In this document: piece by piece, positions 1 to 13,500 of the stretch
Numbering within the stretch: position 1 is the first letter of the stretch
Layout: every line of letters starts with the position of its first letter
DNA from: Zonotrichia leucophrys gambelii
Lineage: Eukaryota > Chordata > Aves > Passeriformes > Passerellidae
Length of the DNA: 64,000 nt
Assembly (NCBI RefSeq): GCF_028769735.1
Contig: NC_088171.1
Span: 60,075,716-60,139,715 of the forward strand
Direction: 5' to 3'
Notes under the pieces: generated by a model
The model's database searches: none
What the model was told of the DNA's origin: nothing
Seen by the model: only the letters and a program-made list of their open reading frames with translations
Program-made: the position numbers and the translations under genes

Positions 1-2940
1 GGTTGTTTTTGTTTTTATTCTTTTTTTTTAATTCTTGGGTATCTATTTAGCTACACTTCTGAGCTCAGATAAGAAAAGAGATTTTACATTACCCAAATGC
101 TAAAATACTCTAGCATCCAAGTAGTTTAGTGATACTGTTTGAAAGGAGAAAAAAGTCTAGTATGCCATTAAGCAGATTGGTTTTCCTCTTTTGTTCCACA
201 ATAAGCTTTTAGTTGGGAAAATATACAGCTATTTGTATCATCCTACAGCCAGTAGTGTAAGATGCAATAACATAGTGTAAATTTATAACCAATGCAGACT
301 TACAAGCAGACTGTAGAGATGTATGTTGCCTAAAGCAATTAGATTATTATTGTAGTGGTATTAGAATAAATTCAATTAAAATGTTATGTTGGTTTTTTTA
401 AACAAGAATATTTTGCTTTCTTCTAATATTTCCCAATATATTTTACTTAGAACATATTAGCTAAACTAAATCATTAGATGATTTTATGCTAACAATTTTA
501 AATATTCAAGACTAAAAAAGAAAAGCATGTACAGCCATTATAAGGGCTGTTGTTTACTTTTATACTTTTCCCTTTCTCCCTAGTGAGACATCCAGACACT
601 AACTGATTCAGCAAAGGATAGGTCTATGTGCATGTTTACATACCTTCACATATCGCTTCAACATGCCCATGAAACATAAAGGAAGGAGGATAAAATCCTT
701 AAGACCAATCAGTAAACAACGGGCTATACTGTCCTCCCTAACACAGGTTTTTCACAACGAAGCAGAGGCATTCTTACAGCACCTCCACAACAGGGATTGG
801 TTGAATCAATAGGGATAAGCTACTGTTAATTAGTCTGATCTACTTTAATAACTTTATTCAGAAGGAAGGATGGGAGGGAGGCTAGGGGAAACTTCCCTGC
901 TGTCAGTATTATACCCCATAGAGGCGCCTTATATCAGCAATTCAGTGGGAGGAAGTCATGTGGAAGCATTTCTGCATTGTTCCCATGAGCATTCATCTCC
1001 TAATTTGCATTAAACCAGTAGGCAGTCGACACTGGTTTGGGTCCATACCTGTAAATCTTCTATTATGAGATGAAAGTATTAAAGTGTGGCTCTCAGACAA
1101 ACTTGCTTCCTCCTAAGGTTGAACAAAAGCAGAGATATCGAATGCCAATAATATTATCTATAGTATTTGGGAGGGGGGATGCTCTTGGTGTGTTTTTGTT
1201 TTTAAACTGAAATTTGTTTTGTGCAAAATTATCCATACACCTTTGGTGTTTACCTGAACACTCCAGTCGCCCCACCCCCTTTGCCAAAAGAAGCCCCAAA
1301 ACCACTGAATCCCTCTCCACTGCACACACCCACCAACCCAACCACCACAACACCCTACACACACCCCCTGACCTGCAGCAAAGCAGCATTCCCACAAACA
1401 TTTCCACTGAAGGGGCAGACTTTCCATTTGTGTAACTCGGTGCCCTGCTGATTTCTAGAGGCTTGCTCTTACTTAATGTGCAGTGCTGGCCCAAATGTTC
1501 CACTGTTGGAGAAGTGTTTGGTTTTCCCAGCCAGACTCACACCTGTATATTCCTCAGAAAGGAACCAGTCTGACCAAATCAATTGCCTTGTTCTCTCTGT
1601 TTCTTGTGGTGCTATCTCCGTGTGTGTTTGTGCATTTTCTCTCCATCTATTTATAATTATACAACTAGAGCTTGGCTTGGAGGGCAATAGCAGTAAACTA
1701 TTGTTCAAAGGAGATTGAAATTGCTTGGAGCAGGGAACTGTCTTCTTAATTAGTCTGGAAAACATCACACACACTTATGGCACGATAGGAATAATAAATA
1801 ATAATAAAAATAGTTCCCAAATGTGGGTTCATATTGCCCAAAGGCAAAGGCTGGGCAGCTGTTGGAAAGATGATGGTTCCCAGCAATAAATATGGGTGGA
1901 TTAAGCATCAGCTCCAGGAAGGATCTTGTCAAGCTGTGGATTCCTTCCCAACCTGATACCTGACAGTGCATCTACTTCAGGTATATTCACTGGAGATATT
2001 TTCTCTGATAGGGTATAAAGTTCACTCTCCTTTTAAATGACAAGGTAAAAAGAGAGAAGTAATAAGGTAACTTCCCAGGGTGAGCTGAGCAGCCTGCTTC
2101 AGAAGTGTCCTTGCTCTGACCTTTATAGGCTTTTTTTTTTTTAAGGTAGAGAGTGTGTAAAGACAATCCAGCAAGACTGCTCTTCAAGCCCAGCAATACA
2201 GTGACAGCTTTGGAAACAGCTGTGCAAGGAGACTGACAGATTCATCAGGTACAGTGTGGCCCTGCTGCAGGTCTGCCTCACTGAAATGGTTTCAGCTCTT
2301 TTACAGCTGCTTAACCTAGGGGAGAAAGGGAGGGGACACAGAGAGGCTGGGAATTTTGCTGTCAGGGGCTGCAACACTCTGCTCTGCTCTCCCGTGAGAC
2401 TGCTCCTGGAGTCCAATCTGTTTAGTAATGCAAGAGATAGCCTGCCTATTAAGGGCAAACAAAGGCTATAGAAAAAAATAACCTGCCTGAATACAGCTTA
2501 TTTGGTGGAATCGACACTTTTCTGTAAATGAATTAAATTGCTGGATACTGATGTATCTCAGCAAGACCCACTCACTGGAAACCAGCAACAAACATAAACT
2601 TAAGAGTCAAATCCTGCAGAAAATATTTAGTGATTACTGAGGCAAAGATCCCAGCAACTTAAATGGAAGTTTTGCCTGAGGAAAAATTGTTAGATTTTGG
2701 TACCCCAGGAGATGGTAAAGCCCACATTCAAATCTTTACCGTTTTCTTGCTTTTTGTTTCTATCTGGAAGTATTCCATATGTGCTTTTGGAAAAAAAAAA
2801 AAGTTTTGTTTCTCAATTGAGGTAAATTCATGTAGGATACCTGAGACATTTGATCCATCCCTGACAATCTGTGTAGTACAAGTGAAACTTAGAGTCTGGG
2901 AGCTGAGATAGAAAATCTGCCTTTAACTTTAGCAAAGATA
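1..2940. other. Non-genic unique AT-rich DNA
   Basis: No exon-like reading frame or known repeat was recognised. The largest open frame (136 codons, - strand, 1093-1503) crosses a C/A-biased patch and has a low-complexity Cys/Trp/Gly-rich translation, so I treat it as chance. A POU octamer core (ATTTGCAT) lies at 1003-1010 within a segment of moderate complexity (about 900-1050), but nothing else marks it as functional. Confidence 0.6.
1268..1373. repeat. C/A-rich strand-asymmetric patch (G-rich on - strand)
   Basis: The + strand is almost free of G for about 100 bases and is rich in CCC and CAC runs. Runs of C at 1329-1331, 1337-1339, 1353-1355 and 1364-1368 put four G-tracts on the - strand. 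The loop between the second and third tracts is long (13 nt), so a G-quadruplex is possible but not canonical. Confidence 0.5.
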
Positions 2941-2943
2941 TAT

Positions 2944-2993
2944 ATTTTATCTATATCTGAAGATATCAATATCTATTTTATCTATATCTGAAG
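2944..2993 (+). repeat. Tandem duplication, 31-bp period
   Basis: A 19-base segment ending in CTATATCTGAAG occurs at 2944-2962 and again, identical, at 2975-2993. The 12 bases between are also AT-rich. It looks like a small local duplication in simple-sequence-like DNA. Confidence 0.85.
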
Positions 2994-2999
2994 TAGATT

Positions 3000-4490
3000 T
3001 CAGAAATGGCTGCATGTCTGCCTGTCTGCCTGAATCCACAACTGTTTCCCCCAGTGTGCTACTGCAATTCCCCATGGCCCAGGGAAGCTGACAAGAAACA
3101 ATTCTTGTTTGACCTTTGCAAGGTACCATGACCAATAGCACTAGCCAAAATACTGGCAGGCACACTGCTGCCAGGAGGACACAGAGCTGGGACCATACTA
3201 GTCTTTAATCTTCACAGGACATAACACAAATTTCCTTTTTTTTTTTTTTCTTGGATTTTGTTCTTTTATTGTTGTTTTTCCCCCATGTACACCTTTTTTT
3301 GTTTTTTCCCCATCCCCCAATGTAATGGGAAATACAGTGCCTTTATGGCAGCCAAAGCTTACCTTTTTGGGTACAAATGCAAGTTCCTTTTGTCTAGATC
3401 CACAGATATTAAGATTTAGATCATGGTATTTTTCCTAGTATTACTGGATGGCCATAAGGCCTTCCAAGGACATTTCCTCAATTTTTCCAGTATCTTTTTT
3501 TTCCCCCATCTATATCTGAATTGCTGCAGCCTTGCTACAGAAACCTGTACAAGTTAAAAAGGATTGAAAACTGAGAGTGGTGAAGGAAAAAATCAGAACT
3601 AACATAAGGACTAAATATAACTAAAATTATATAGTTTATATTATATATTATTTATATATAATTAATAATATATATATTATAATAAATAAATAAATAAAAT
3701 TAAATAAATATAATGATTAATAGTATATATATTATATATATTATTATATATATATATTATATGTAAAATAAATATAACTAAAAATAACTAAAATAAGAAC
3801 TAACATAACATATTCTTTCAAAAGTCCACAGTTATTCTTCTGGAAGGTGTTAGTTTAGATCCTCATCTAAAAGGAAAATGAGAAAATATTACCACAGTCA
3901 AGATCTCTAGGATGCAAAGTGCACTCAAAAAAACAAAAGGCAATTTCAGTCCACAACGCATCTCACAACCAGTAAGATTATCCTTACTGCAAAGTGTTTT
4001 CAACTGTTTTACAAGAAGTGGAACAAATGATTGAATATGGACATCTGGGAGACAAATTTCTTAATCTCTGGCTTTCTCAATGGGTTAAAAAATTTTCCAT
4101 GTGAGAGTAATCTTTGTTCAGAAGCACCTTACCTTCACGTAAGTAGTTGGTAACTATTTGAGGGTAAAACTGCAAAGCTGAAGAATCCCAAGAATCCCAT
4201 CACTTCTTCACAACATTCTAGAAATAGAAAAAAAGCAAGAAATGGGGTGTAAAAATTCCAGAGCCTCTGTGAGAGACATCATTTTTTCAAGCTGCTGTAG
4301 ACTGCTAAAAACTGAATTCTAATACTGAAATCTGGATTGACAGCAGATGTACTAACATATAGCTAAACCAGTCATTAATACAGTTATCATGCTTACTATT
4401 TTGACTGCAGCCTTTTCTGTACAGAAAACACTAATTGTTTATCTGTGCTTATATTAAGGTAGCAAAATTCCTGCCAGTCTTACTGCTGTT
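3000..4490. other. Non-genic unique DNA with T-rich tracts
   Basis: No coding or RNA gene was recognised. It holds T-rich stretches around 3235-3305, the AT block annotated separately, and ordinary unique sequence. Confidence 0.55.
3612..3800. repeat. AT-rich low-complexity block (TA/TAAA/ATT mix)
   Basis: Nearly pure A/T for about 190 bases, with runs of TATATA, AAATAAATAAAT and TTATTATATA. No single repeat unit dominates. It is flanked by copies of 'ctaaaatta' and 'taactaaaa' words. This is simple sequence, probably prone to slippage. Confidence 0.85.
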
Positions 4491-4497
4491 ATTAAGG

Positions 4498-4573
4498 AAT
4501 AAATTTTCACAGCAGTTTCTGTAGGGTGTTTTTGGAGGTAAATACCCTACAGAAACTGCTGTGAGAATTTATT
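4498..4573. repeat. Near-perfect 30-bp inverted repeat with 16-nt spacer
   Basis: The left arm (4498-4527) and right arm (4544-4573) are reverse complements with one mismatch in 30. The arms begin AATAAATT and end TGTAGGGT. The 16-base spacer does not pair. No transposase, target duplication or longer element was recognised around it. It could be a solo inverted repeat made by template switching, a tiny foldback element, or a hairpin RNA precursor. The near identity of the arms suggests a recent origin or selection on pairing. Confidence 0.9.
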
Positions 4574-7500
4574 ACACTATATTATGACAAAATAAACTGA
4601 ATACTAATAAAAAAAATAACAACAAGAACAATAAAACTCAAGAATAACAATAATGCATATTATCATAATCATCATCTATACAATGTACTGATTAAAGTCA
4701 TAATAGCAATAAATATAACATATTGGTAAAAAGAAGAAGCCAGTAGTCTGACTGAACACTAGGAGTGAGGTACGGACTTTCTGTCTGTACTTTTTAATAC
4801 TCAGAAATGCATTTAGAAAGTAAGCACTCTGTTTGAATGAGGGACAGATACAGGGCACCACCAAGCAGGACGTACAAAAGTTCAGCAAGATCCATCAAGA
4901 CAAACCTAGAAGTTTTGTGACTGCATTGTAAAATTTAGTGTATTCAGACCTCCTTTTCTGAAAAATAACTCCTTTGGAAACTAAAGAAGGAAGCAGAGCA
5001 TCAAAACAGATTTCTCAATCAATATTGGAAATCAGTACCATGAGTATGATAAAGAGCTAAAATGCTAGTTTCTTGTTACCAATATGTTATACACAGTGGT
5101 GTTTAATTTTTATTTTCTGAACAGCCAGATTATTATCACTTATTTGCTGAAAAATGAAGATAATGTGTTCTCAGCCCTTTTTAGTCATACTGAAGAGAGT
5201 GCCACCCTTCCTTGCCACCTTCCTTCAAATATTACGTTTCACTTTACATAAACTAATCACTCCACATTATAATGCTTTTTCTTCCAAAAGAAAGGGAATA
5301 CAGGTCACATAAGTTAGATAAATATTTCTTGTCCTTTATATTGGAAAATAGGTATAATGCATTATATATTTGCATTAGCTAGCCCTTCAAACAAAATTCT
5401 TTGAAATCACCACTTTTTAAATCTAGAAATAGGCTTCACAGTCAATTTCAGTTAAGTGAGAGTGATTTTTGCAAGAAAAAACAGCAAATGTGGCCAACTT
5501 TGCAACAATCATTAGTACTGTCCTTCTTCTACATAAATGCATAGAGCCAAGTGCTCTGCTGAGTGGTCTCAGAAAGGTCATTGAGGGCAAAGGATGATAT
5601 AAACAGTACCTAAAAGCATGGCAAATCAATCATAATTAACACTTGGAGATACTTCCTGCACACAAAGACCCTGGAGGGAAAGATCACAGGCAGGGATCAC
5701 AAGACAATGTGCAGATATAGGAGCAAACAGGTTTCCTCACTCCAGGCTTCCCTTTTGGTTGATGAGTTTGTGCTCTCCCTGCAGCAAGAGAGATGTGGAA
5801 AATCCCACCTTGCACATATAAAAGGGTTGAGGTCCGAGGCAGAGCTGAGTAGGTGCAAAGGATAGACAACCTTCAGAAAAAGAGTTTTCAAGCACTTAAC
5901 TTTGCACTTAAGCAACATAAATACCACTTGAGTACCTATGTTCCTTTTCAAGGCCCTGGCCATCTCTCCTGATATTGCACAGGCAGTTGTCATTACAAAA
6001 ACCACCCTGAAGCTAACTGGAATATCCAAGGAAAAAGCTGTGTTTTAGAGACAATTTCTAAAGTATTTAGGCACAGAAGGTGAAAGGTGTAGGCATTTAC
6101 TGATCACAAAATCTACAGTTTTGAAACACCTGCAGAGGGCACCTTAGCCAGTCTTTAATTCATGTATTTGTATCTTTACTGGAAACAGAAAGAATTGCAG
6201 GTTAAGGAACTGAATTCCCCTCTCTTGTACACTGTGCAGCGAGAGTTATTTTATGAGAGAAGAAAAAGTTGACATCCTTTCTCTCTTTTCACTCTTTTCT
6301 AGTCCAAGAAGAATGTCTTCTAGACTAAGCCCCGTGGTACCACACCCAGGACATCTTGTGCATCCTCCTCAGTCTCACAAAACAGAGAAACATGCACACA
6401 TCTAAAGCTGTCAACAGCTGTGTATGCCCAGAAACAGACCCTTCAGCACATGGCATGTGTTTTTGGCATCCCCAAGGTCATATGATAGTCAGACTTGGTG
6501 TAAGGGAAGGCTTAATTTGGATTAAACATTTGCTTACACAAAGAATGCAACACAAATGCCTGAAATCCAGACATCCAATACATGAAAGCCTTTCATTGCA
6601 GATCATCAATGAAGATTTATTGCAGGCCCAAAACCATTTTGTTAGACAAAATCAACTGTTTCTGTGTAGAGTAGACAAGAGAGAAAAACATACCCAATGC
6701 CACAGAGCTAGTTTTAAATTTGTGATCACTATAGGTCAACTATTTAAAATTTCTTTTACAGAAAAAATTAATTTGTGACTGACATTAAACACTCAAATAC
6801 AGAACATGGTGTGCCATTATTGCTAGAGGCAGTAGTCCAGGGGCCTGTTGCAGTAGGCACACCAGAGTTAGAGACTTGGTGACAAATAGTCTGTGTCCAC
6901 TTCCTCCTACTGTCCTGAGTGTTGAAATGACAGTGAGCAGAGGTCCTACAGCACCTGAGGCAGCATATACCTCTGGTATATTCTTTAACCTTCATCCTCC
7001 TCCACTCAAATCCACCACAATCTGTATTGAAGCTGTTGACAGAATCTGCATCCCTGTCTCTGCATCAGGACTTTCACATTCATTAGTGAAAAAGTAGTGA
7101 GGCGAATAGCTGGAGTATCTCTCTTGCAGAAGAAAACAGCAGCTGTGCCAGCGGATAGCTGGGGGTTCCCTCTTCACCAGACAGAAACCTGCTGTGATGA
7201 TGGCCAGCATTACTTCAAAACTGTGAATTTCCATGAACTGTTTCAGTGCTCTCAGTGCCATCATGGACTGAAACAAAGATTTTGCTTCAACAAAGTTTAC
7301 ATTAATGTGATTATTTTTTTCAATAGTTACAGCAATAATGCATCATAGCAAACAAACAAACAGAGCATTTGGCAGAATAGAATTAACATTCCTCTCATAG
7401 CAGTTACCATACTATATACTCCTCATTCTGGTGGCACTTTTTTCTATGAGCTCCACTTTGAACACAATGATGGCACTGAGTATATCTCACAAATGAAGCC

Positions 7501-10500
7501 TAGCTCCACTTAAATTCTGAACAAGAAGGCGTTTACTATGCAACAAACCCAATGCATGCATAACCAATTTAAATGCAATTTAAATACTATTATGGGGGTG
7601 AAGCACAATTAATTTTAAAATCATATTTAAGTGTTTTTTAGTTTGTGATCTCCTGCCTCATTTAACGTGAAGAGAACACCACTAAATCATTTACTTTGCA
7701 CATAGGGAAAGCTTACTTTCTGCTCAAGTGTTTAGCATTTTTATTCCTTTTTGTTCTCTTTTTTAAACCAGAAGATTTTCTGCTATTGCCATGATTATAT
7801 TGTAAACTGTTTAAAAGCCTCTGTTCACAAAAGAATCATGCAGGAATGCAGAATTCCCTCACTTCAATTCAGCAGGTTTGTCAAATTTTTCTAGTTTGAA
7901 ACATGATGAGACAAATAAGATTCACATTCAGTGTTCTGCTCTTATAAGGCCTATAAACACTTTGGTTTGTACATATAACTGCAGGTCTCAGGCAATTGAA
8001 ATAAAACCAGCCAGTGAGTTTAAAGGAGATTTTCTGTCATGAATGGTAACAGATCATGGTGCATGGTGGTCTCAGGTAAGTGATGGTGCATCATTGCAAC
8101 AGACACACAAATGGAATTAGTGGCTCTAAACAAGTATGAGTTGAAATGTTACAATTACAGAGAAGAAGCCTTAACATTCATTTACACAAGTGTGTAGCAT
8201 AGCACCACCCAGTACTTAAGGCTTGATAAAAAAGCCCAGAAGAATATATATAATTTGTCATCTAAGCTAGTGTTCAACTATGAACAGAATCAAGCACAAA
8301 CATTAAGATTTACTTAGAACAATATAAGGTCTTTTCTGCTTTGGTTTCCTGAGGTTAAAAAGCAAGGGACAGATAAAAAAATACTGTAGATGATGAGAAG
8401 TGGCTAGTTTTTGTTGCATTGTAGTTCACATCTCTCTCAAAAATTTATCAAACATGATTTTTTTGATGAAAACATCTGAACTTACAAACAGGTGTAAAAA
8501 ATAATGTAGGACTTTGTCATACTTTATGGACATGCTGGGACGAGGGCCTCATAGGGCACAGGCTGACTCTGTAGGTTCATATGGATGATTGAATATAGTC
8601 TTAGAGAGGGATGCTTGTGCCAACTCTGAACAAAGAATTTTTTAGGTGGATAAACTAATGCAGAAAAAAACGCCATGCAAATATAATTATATCCAAACTA
8701 GATCCGATGGCTCACATTGCAATGTACAATGCAGCAGACATCATTAAATACATGCTTTTAGAGTGGTTAGTACAGAAAAAGCCAAGCAAGCTTCAGTTGC
8801 AGAGATCTTGCAAATAAGAACAGAATCTCAGAATTTGTACTGCAGTTTTCTTGCATGATACATACTCAGAGTAGTGCCTCAAAAAACAGTGCCACTTGAG
8901 CCCAGATCATTCACTTGAAGTAACTTAGGGTTATCTAAAGTAATCAATCTATATTTTTCCCAGCACAATTCTGCCTAACAGAACACAGAACCCATGGGCA
9001 GACTCAGCTTGAGTATATGTCTCTATATTCCTGAGCCATGTGAGGAATGAGAGTGGTAAGAAAAGTCCTAGCACTACGGGTCCTACCTGACAGGGGTATT
9101 GGCCTCCACTCATATGTTGTATCTCTAAACATGTCAGCACGTGTTTATCAATAAATACACCATTGTATGTTAAATGAAATTTATCACTTCCCCCAAACTC
9201 AACACAAAACCTGCTCCAACTGAACAAATACTCCCACTCATTCTTTTCAGAGGATTTCTGCACAACAGCACAGAAGACAAGATTTATCCCCTGAAAAAAA
9301 TTGGAGACAGATTGTTTCCTTTTGTCTGGAGCACACAGCATACTGCGAATATTAAGGGCAATTCAAAGGTGTTGTCTTGAATTGGAGTTAAAAAATCAGA
9401 TATTCAAGATCCTCATGCACAGGCACAAATGTCTGCAGATAACAACATTCCACCTTCTGCTTTGCATGATATACAATCACAGCGTTGAAGAAACCTCTTT
9501 GAAAATGAAGTCATCAACCTTGCTTGACCTTGCTCCAGTTCAGTCTTTCAGCGGGCTTCAGGAGAACCAGAAGTCCTTCCATGACCTTGCTCAAGTTCAT
9601 TCACTAAGGCTCAGTGAATTGTCTAATTCATCCTTTCTCCAAATAGTTACATACAATTTAGAAGTTATTTCAACTGTGTTCTACACTGCCTCAGCCTATG
9701 TCCCCACCATTTCATCCACTAAGTAGGTTTAGGCTCAGTACTTTCTTTAAACAGCCAAGGAACCCCTTGCTCCTGCAAGAAGCAGGGATGATGACCCATG
9801 ATGTGGCTCTTTCCTCCCAGCAGGCCTGACTCACAGACTTGCAGAAGTTTGCTCTTTTACAGATGAAATCCAAGTTTAAAGAGGATTCATTCATTCATTT
9901 CCAAGCCCCCTGAAGCATGCCTTAGAGTATTAATTTCCAAACTCCAGGCTGGGTGGTTACACTGTGCCTGTTGAAGTTCTCTCTGCATTGAAACTCATAG
10001 CAATTGCATATGTCACTTTTCCAGCTCCTAAAAACTGCTGAGCAATGTTGTTAATGCACTTCAATGGGAGTGGTACATTTCATTAGTGCTTAAAATCTCT
10101 TTTGTATTCCTCACAGAAAGAGGAGAAATTTCAGAATGGGATTTTAAGCAGGATATGTAGCATCTTTTCCATGGGCCTCCATGTTTACTAAGGCTGAGGT
10201 TTCTTGCTTGATTGCAGTAGTCCGTAATCCTATTTAAGAAGTCTGCAGTCTCCAGCAATACCAGATCCTTATTTCTGCCCACTGGCTCCAGTGGCCACAG
10301 TGTTCTGTCACATGGTGAAGTAGTTCAAAGAAGGTACCTACCCAGAAAAGAGATTATTTCCTCTTCTGTAGATTATTAGTGGGGCAAGGACTGAGCCAAC
10401 AGTTGTGCTGACACAACATACAGGTAATTATGGGGTTCATTACAGAGAGAATGATTAAATCATCCTTACCACAGGAGAAATGTGTAACTTAGCCCTAAGA

Positions 10501-13500
10501 ATGCTAGTGAAGGAAAAAGGAAAAGCTGATCCTCCAATGAGGACATCTGTGAGAAGTCTTGCAGAAAGAATGGATTTTGATCATTTAATTGAGCAATTTA
10601 ATAAAATATTCACCATTTGAATACCTCTAGCTACAGTTTCCTGCATGTGTATTTTAAGGACAGAATACATTGACTAGAAGAGGTCAAGTTAGAATCTGTG
10701 CTTGGAGCAGTGACAATGTGAATCTGTTTTCTCCCCTCACACAGGTAAGGGGTCTGGTGACACAACTCCTTCCAGGGACAATAACTAACTTAGTAAAATT
10801 CACAGTTAAACTGGTGATAGCACAGATGCTTACAGTAGTCAACACTTGTTGCCATTACAGGTGTATACTACATTCAGACCGTGGAAATGAGAAAAGACAT
10901 GTGAACATCCCAGTGGTTTGTACTGAGTCAGTGGTTTGCTTAAAAATCATTGTATGATTTGGGCTGTAAGGCCAGGACTGCCTAAAGGACAAATGATTTT
11001 TTTAAACTTCAGAGGTCCACAAATATAAGGCACACAATCTGGTATATTTGAATTCAAGACAAGCATAATAATTTGCCATCCATCTCAGTAACTACATGCA
11101 GAATTTTATAGCAGCTAAAGTTACCACCTGCTTTGCCACAATGCAGCTTTTGGGACGCTTACATGTGAATTTGTTATCTATTCCATGCAGTAATACTTTG
11201 ACTTGGAGTATTGTGTTAAACTTTTACATGTCAAAGTATACTGGCCCCTTTTTGAAATAGATTAAAATGTAAATAGTCTCAAGAATTCATTCTGTACTCA
11301 TTCCTTTTCAGTTAAAGATGGATTCTCCAAATTGATCATACCACAAAGAAAGTAATGGAAAGATTTTCACATTTATGATACATTGTGTCAAGGAGGTTCA
11401 TGATTTGATATAAGTCAAAACTTAAGAAAACCACTAAAAACTTACAAAAAAACTTACTTAAAAAACATCATAAACTGAGAAGCTGAGGAAACAAACTCCT
11501 AAAAGCCAAGGAAAATATACACTAAAAATATAGTCTGCAGTGAGCTGTGCATAAAATCTATTGCTGTCGAACTGTGCACATGGATGTAAGAGTAACTGTA
11601 AGCTAGAAGTGTGTGCAGTACTGCAGAAAAGAGACTTGCCAAAACAGAAAGAAGCTATGAGGAAAATAGAATAGAAAAGGGAAAATAAATATGTAATGAC
11701 AGTATCACTGGGAATTGATTATCCTACACTGGGCTTTTCAAATTGCACAGTGATGTAATCTTGCAGAAAACTGGCTTCATTTAAAATTCCCATCAAATAA
11801 AGAGTGAAAAAGTAACATTTAAAAATACAGTAGAAATGGGGAGAGTGGCAGGAAAGAATGAGGAAAGTTAAGCAGTAATTACAGCAGAACATTTTGACAT
11901 TACATACATGCAACAGTGGAATACACTGTTGTTGAAAGTGATAAGAAGTTTTTGCAATCTGAGTGCAGAAAGGGCAGAATATGGGGCTGTAAATATGTAT
12001 GCTTTGTTTTTTAAGGGAAAGAAAGTAGTGATGTCATAATATTCCATAAAATAAATAATTTGTCTTTTCCTTTTTCCAAATGCATTAAAAAGTTCTAACT
12101 AGAAGCAAACAAATTTTACCTAAAAGCTTTGTAAGAATTGGCCAAAGAATCACAAGAATTAGCAATGCAGACTTACTAAATTTTGGCACAGCTGGGAGCA
12201 AGATAATCCTATCATGTTTTTAGATAAAGAGTAAACCTGGAAGAAGAAAAAACCAAAATACTGGAAAAGATCCGGAGATCATATTAGACAATTGTTGGCC
12301 GTAATAGAGATATTGTCTGTTCAGCTGCATGAATCCCATGGTAAATGGAAATCCTCAATGTAAAACACTGAGCAAAATAGAGGGGAAACAGATAAGCTTT
12401 AATCACAAGTGAGCGAGGGATATGACTTATATTTTGGCAGGCCATTACCAGCATATACTGCTAAATACACTTCAAAAGTATGCTGATTAATTTGAAAAGC
12501 ATCATAAAAGGACATAAGGGCTGGAAAACAAATTCAGGCAATTCCACACTGATTTTAAACAAGAAGGAGGGTTAATTAATAAAATATCCATAATTTCTGT
12601 GATGCAAGCGGGCTTTTGAATCCTCCATCAACTCAAATTGCAAGCAGTTCCCTAAATTAGTATCAGGTTAATTGTTGGCACAGAAGTTACTTCTGTGATG
12701 TGCTGAATACAGATGGATCACCCTTCCCAGCCAGCTGGCACACCCAGCCAGGGAGATACAGTGCTGAAGTCAAAGCAGACAGGGATGAAATTCAGCCACA
12801 CCGTTACTTTATTTCCACGAGTAACCAATGACATTAGCTTTCTTCCAGCACAAGGCTTTCTTCCAAGAATTTTTCTGGCTTGCTGAGGGGCTGGTTTGGT
12901 TTTTTTGTGGTGGCGGAGTGAGGGAGGGGAATGACAGGCAGGAGGGGACTTACACATGCAACATTTGTGCTTCTTATCTCACAAAATTCTACCTATATGT
13001 GTGAGTTAAACACCTACCCCCTCACAGTCCTTACAGAGTGGACTGGCTTTACATTCATGCACTTTGTATTCAAATGCATATGAAACTGTATACTGATACC
13101 TATGCAACAATCTGTTTTACTCTCACTCCTAAGATACAATCACTCAGTAGAAAAGCCTCCACAGAATTAAAGTGAGATGTATGCTGCTACTGAAAAGTAT
13201 TTTTGTATAAACATATGTTTTCACTCACTGGGATTTGAGATCATCTTCAACCATTCAACTTTGAAAAATAAATCTCCATAAATTTAGGGATTTCCTTGAA
13301 TACATGCAATGTGTGAGCATACCAGCTAAGTGTATTTATGTGGATAATCATTCAGCAAATTTAGGTTTATGAACTACACTACCAGTGTTTTGAAATTTGC
13401 AGGTGAGATTTTATTCATATAACAAGGAATGTGATATTCACATATGAAGATTTTTATTTCCTTTGTATTGTTTTCTATATCACAGCTTTTTATTGAGAAA

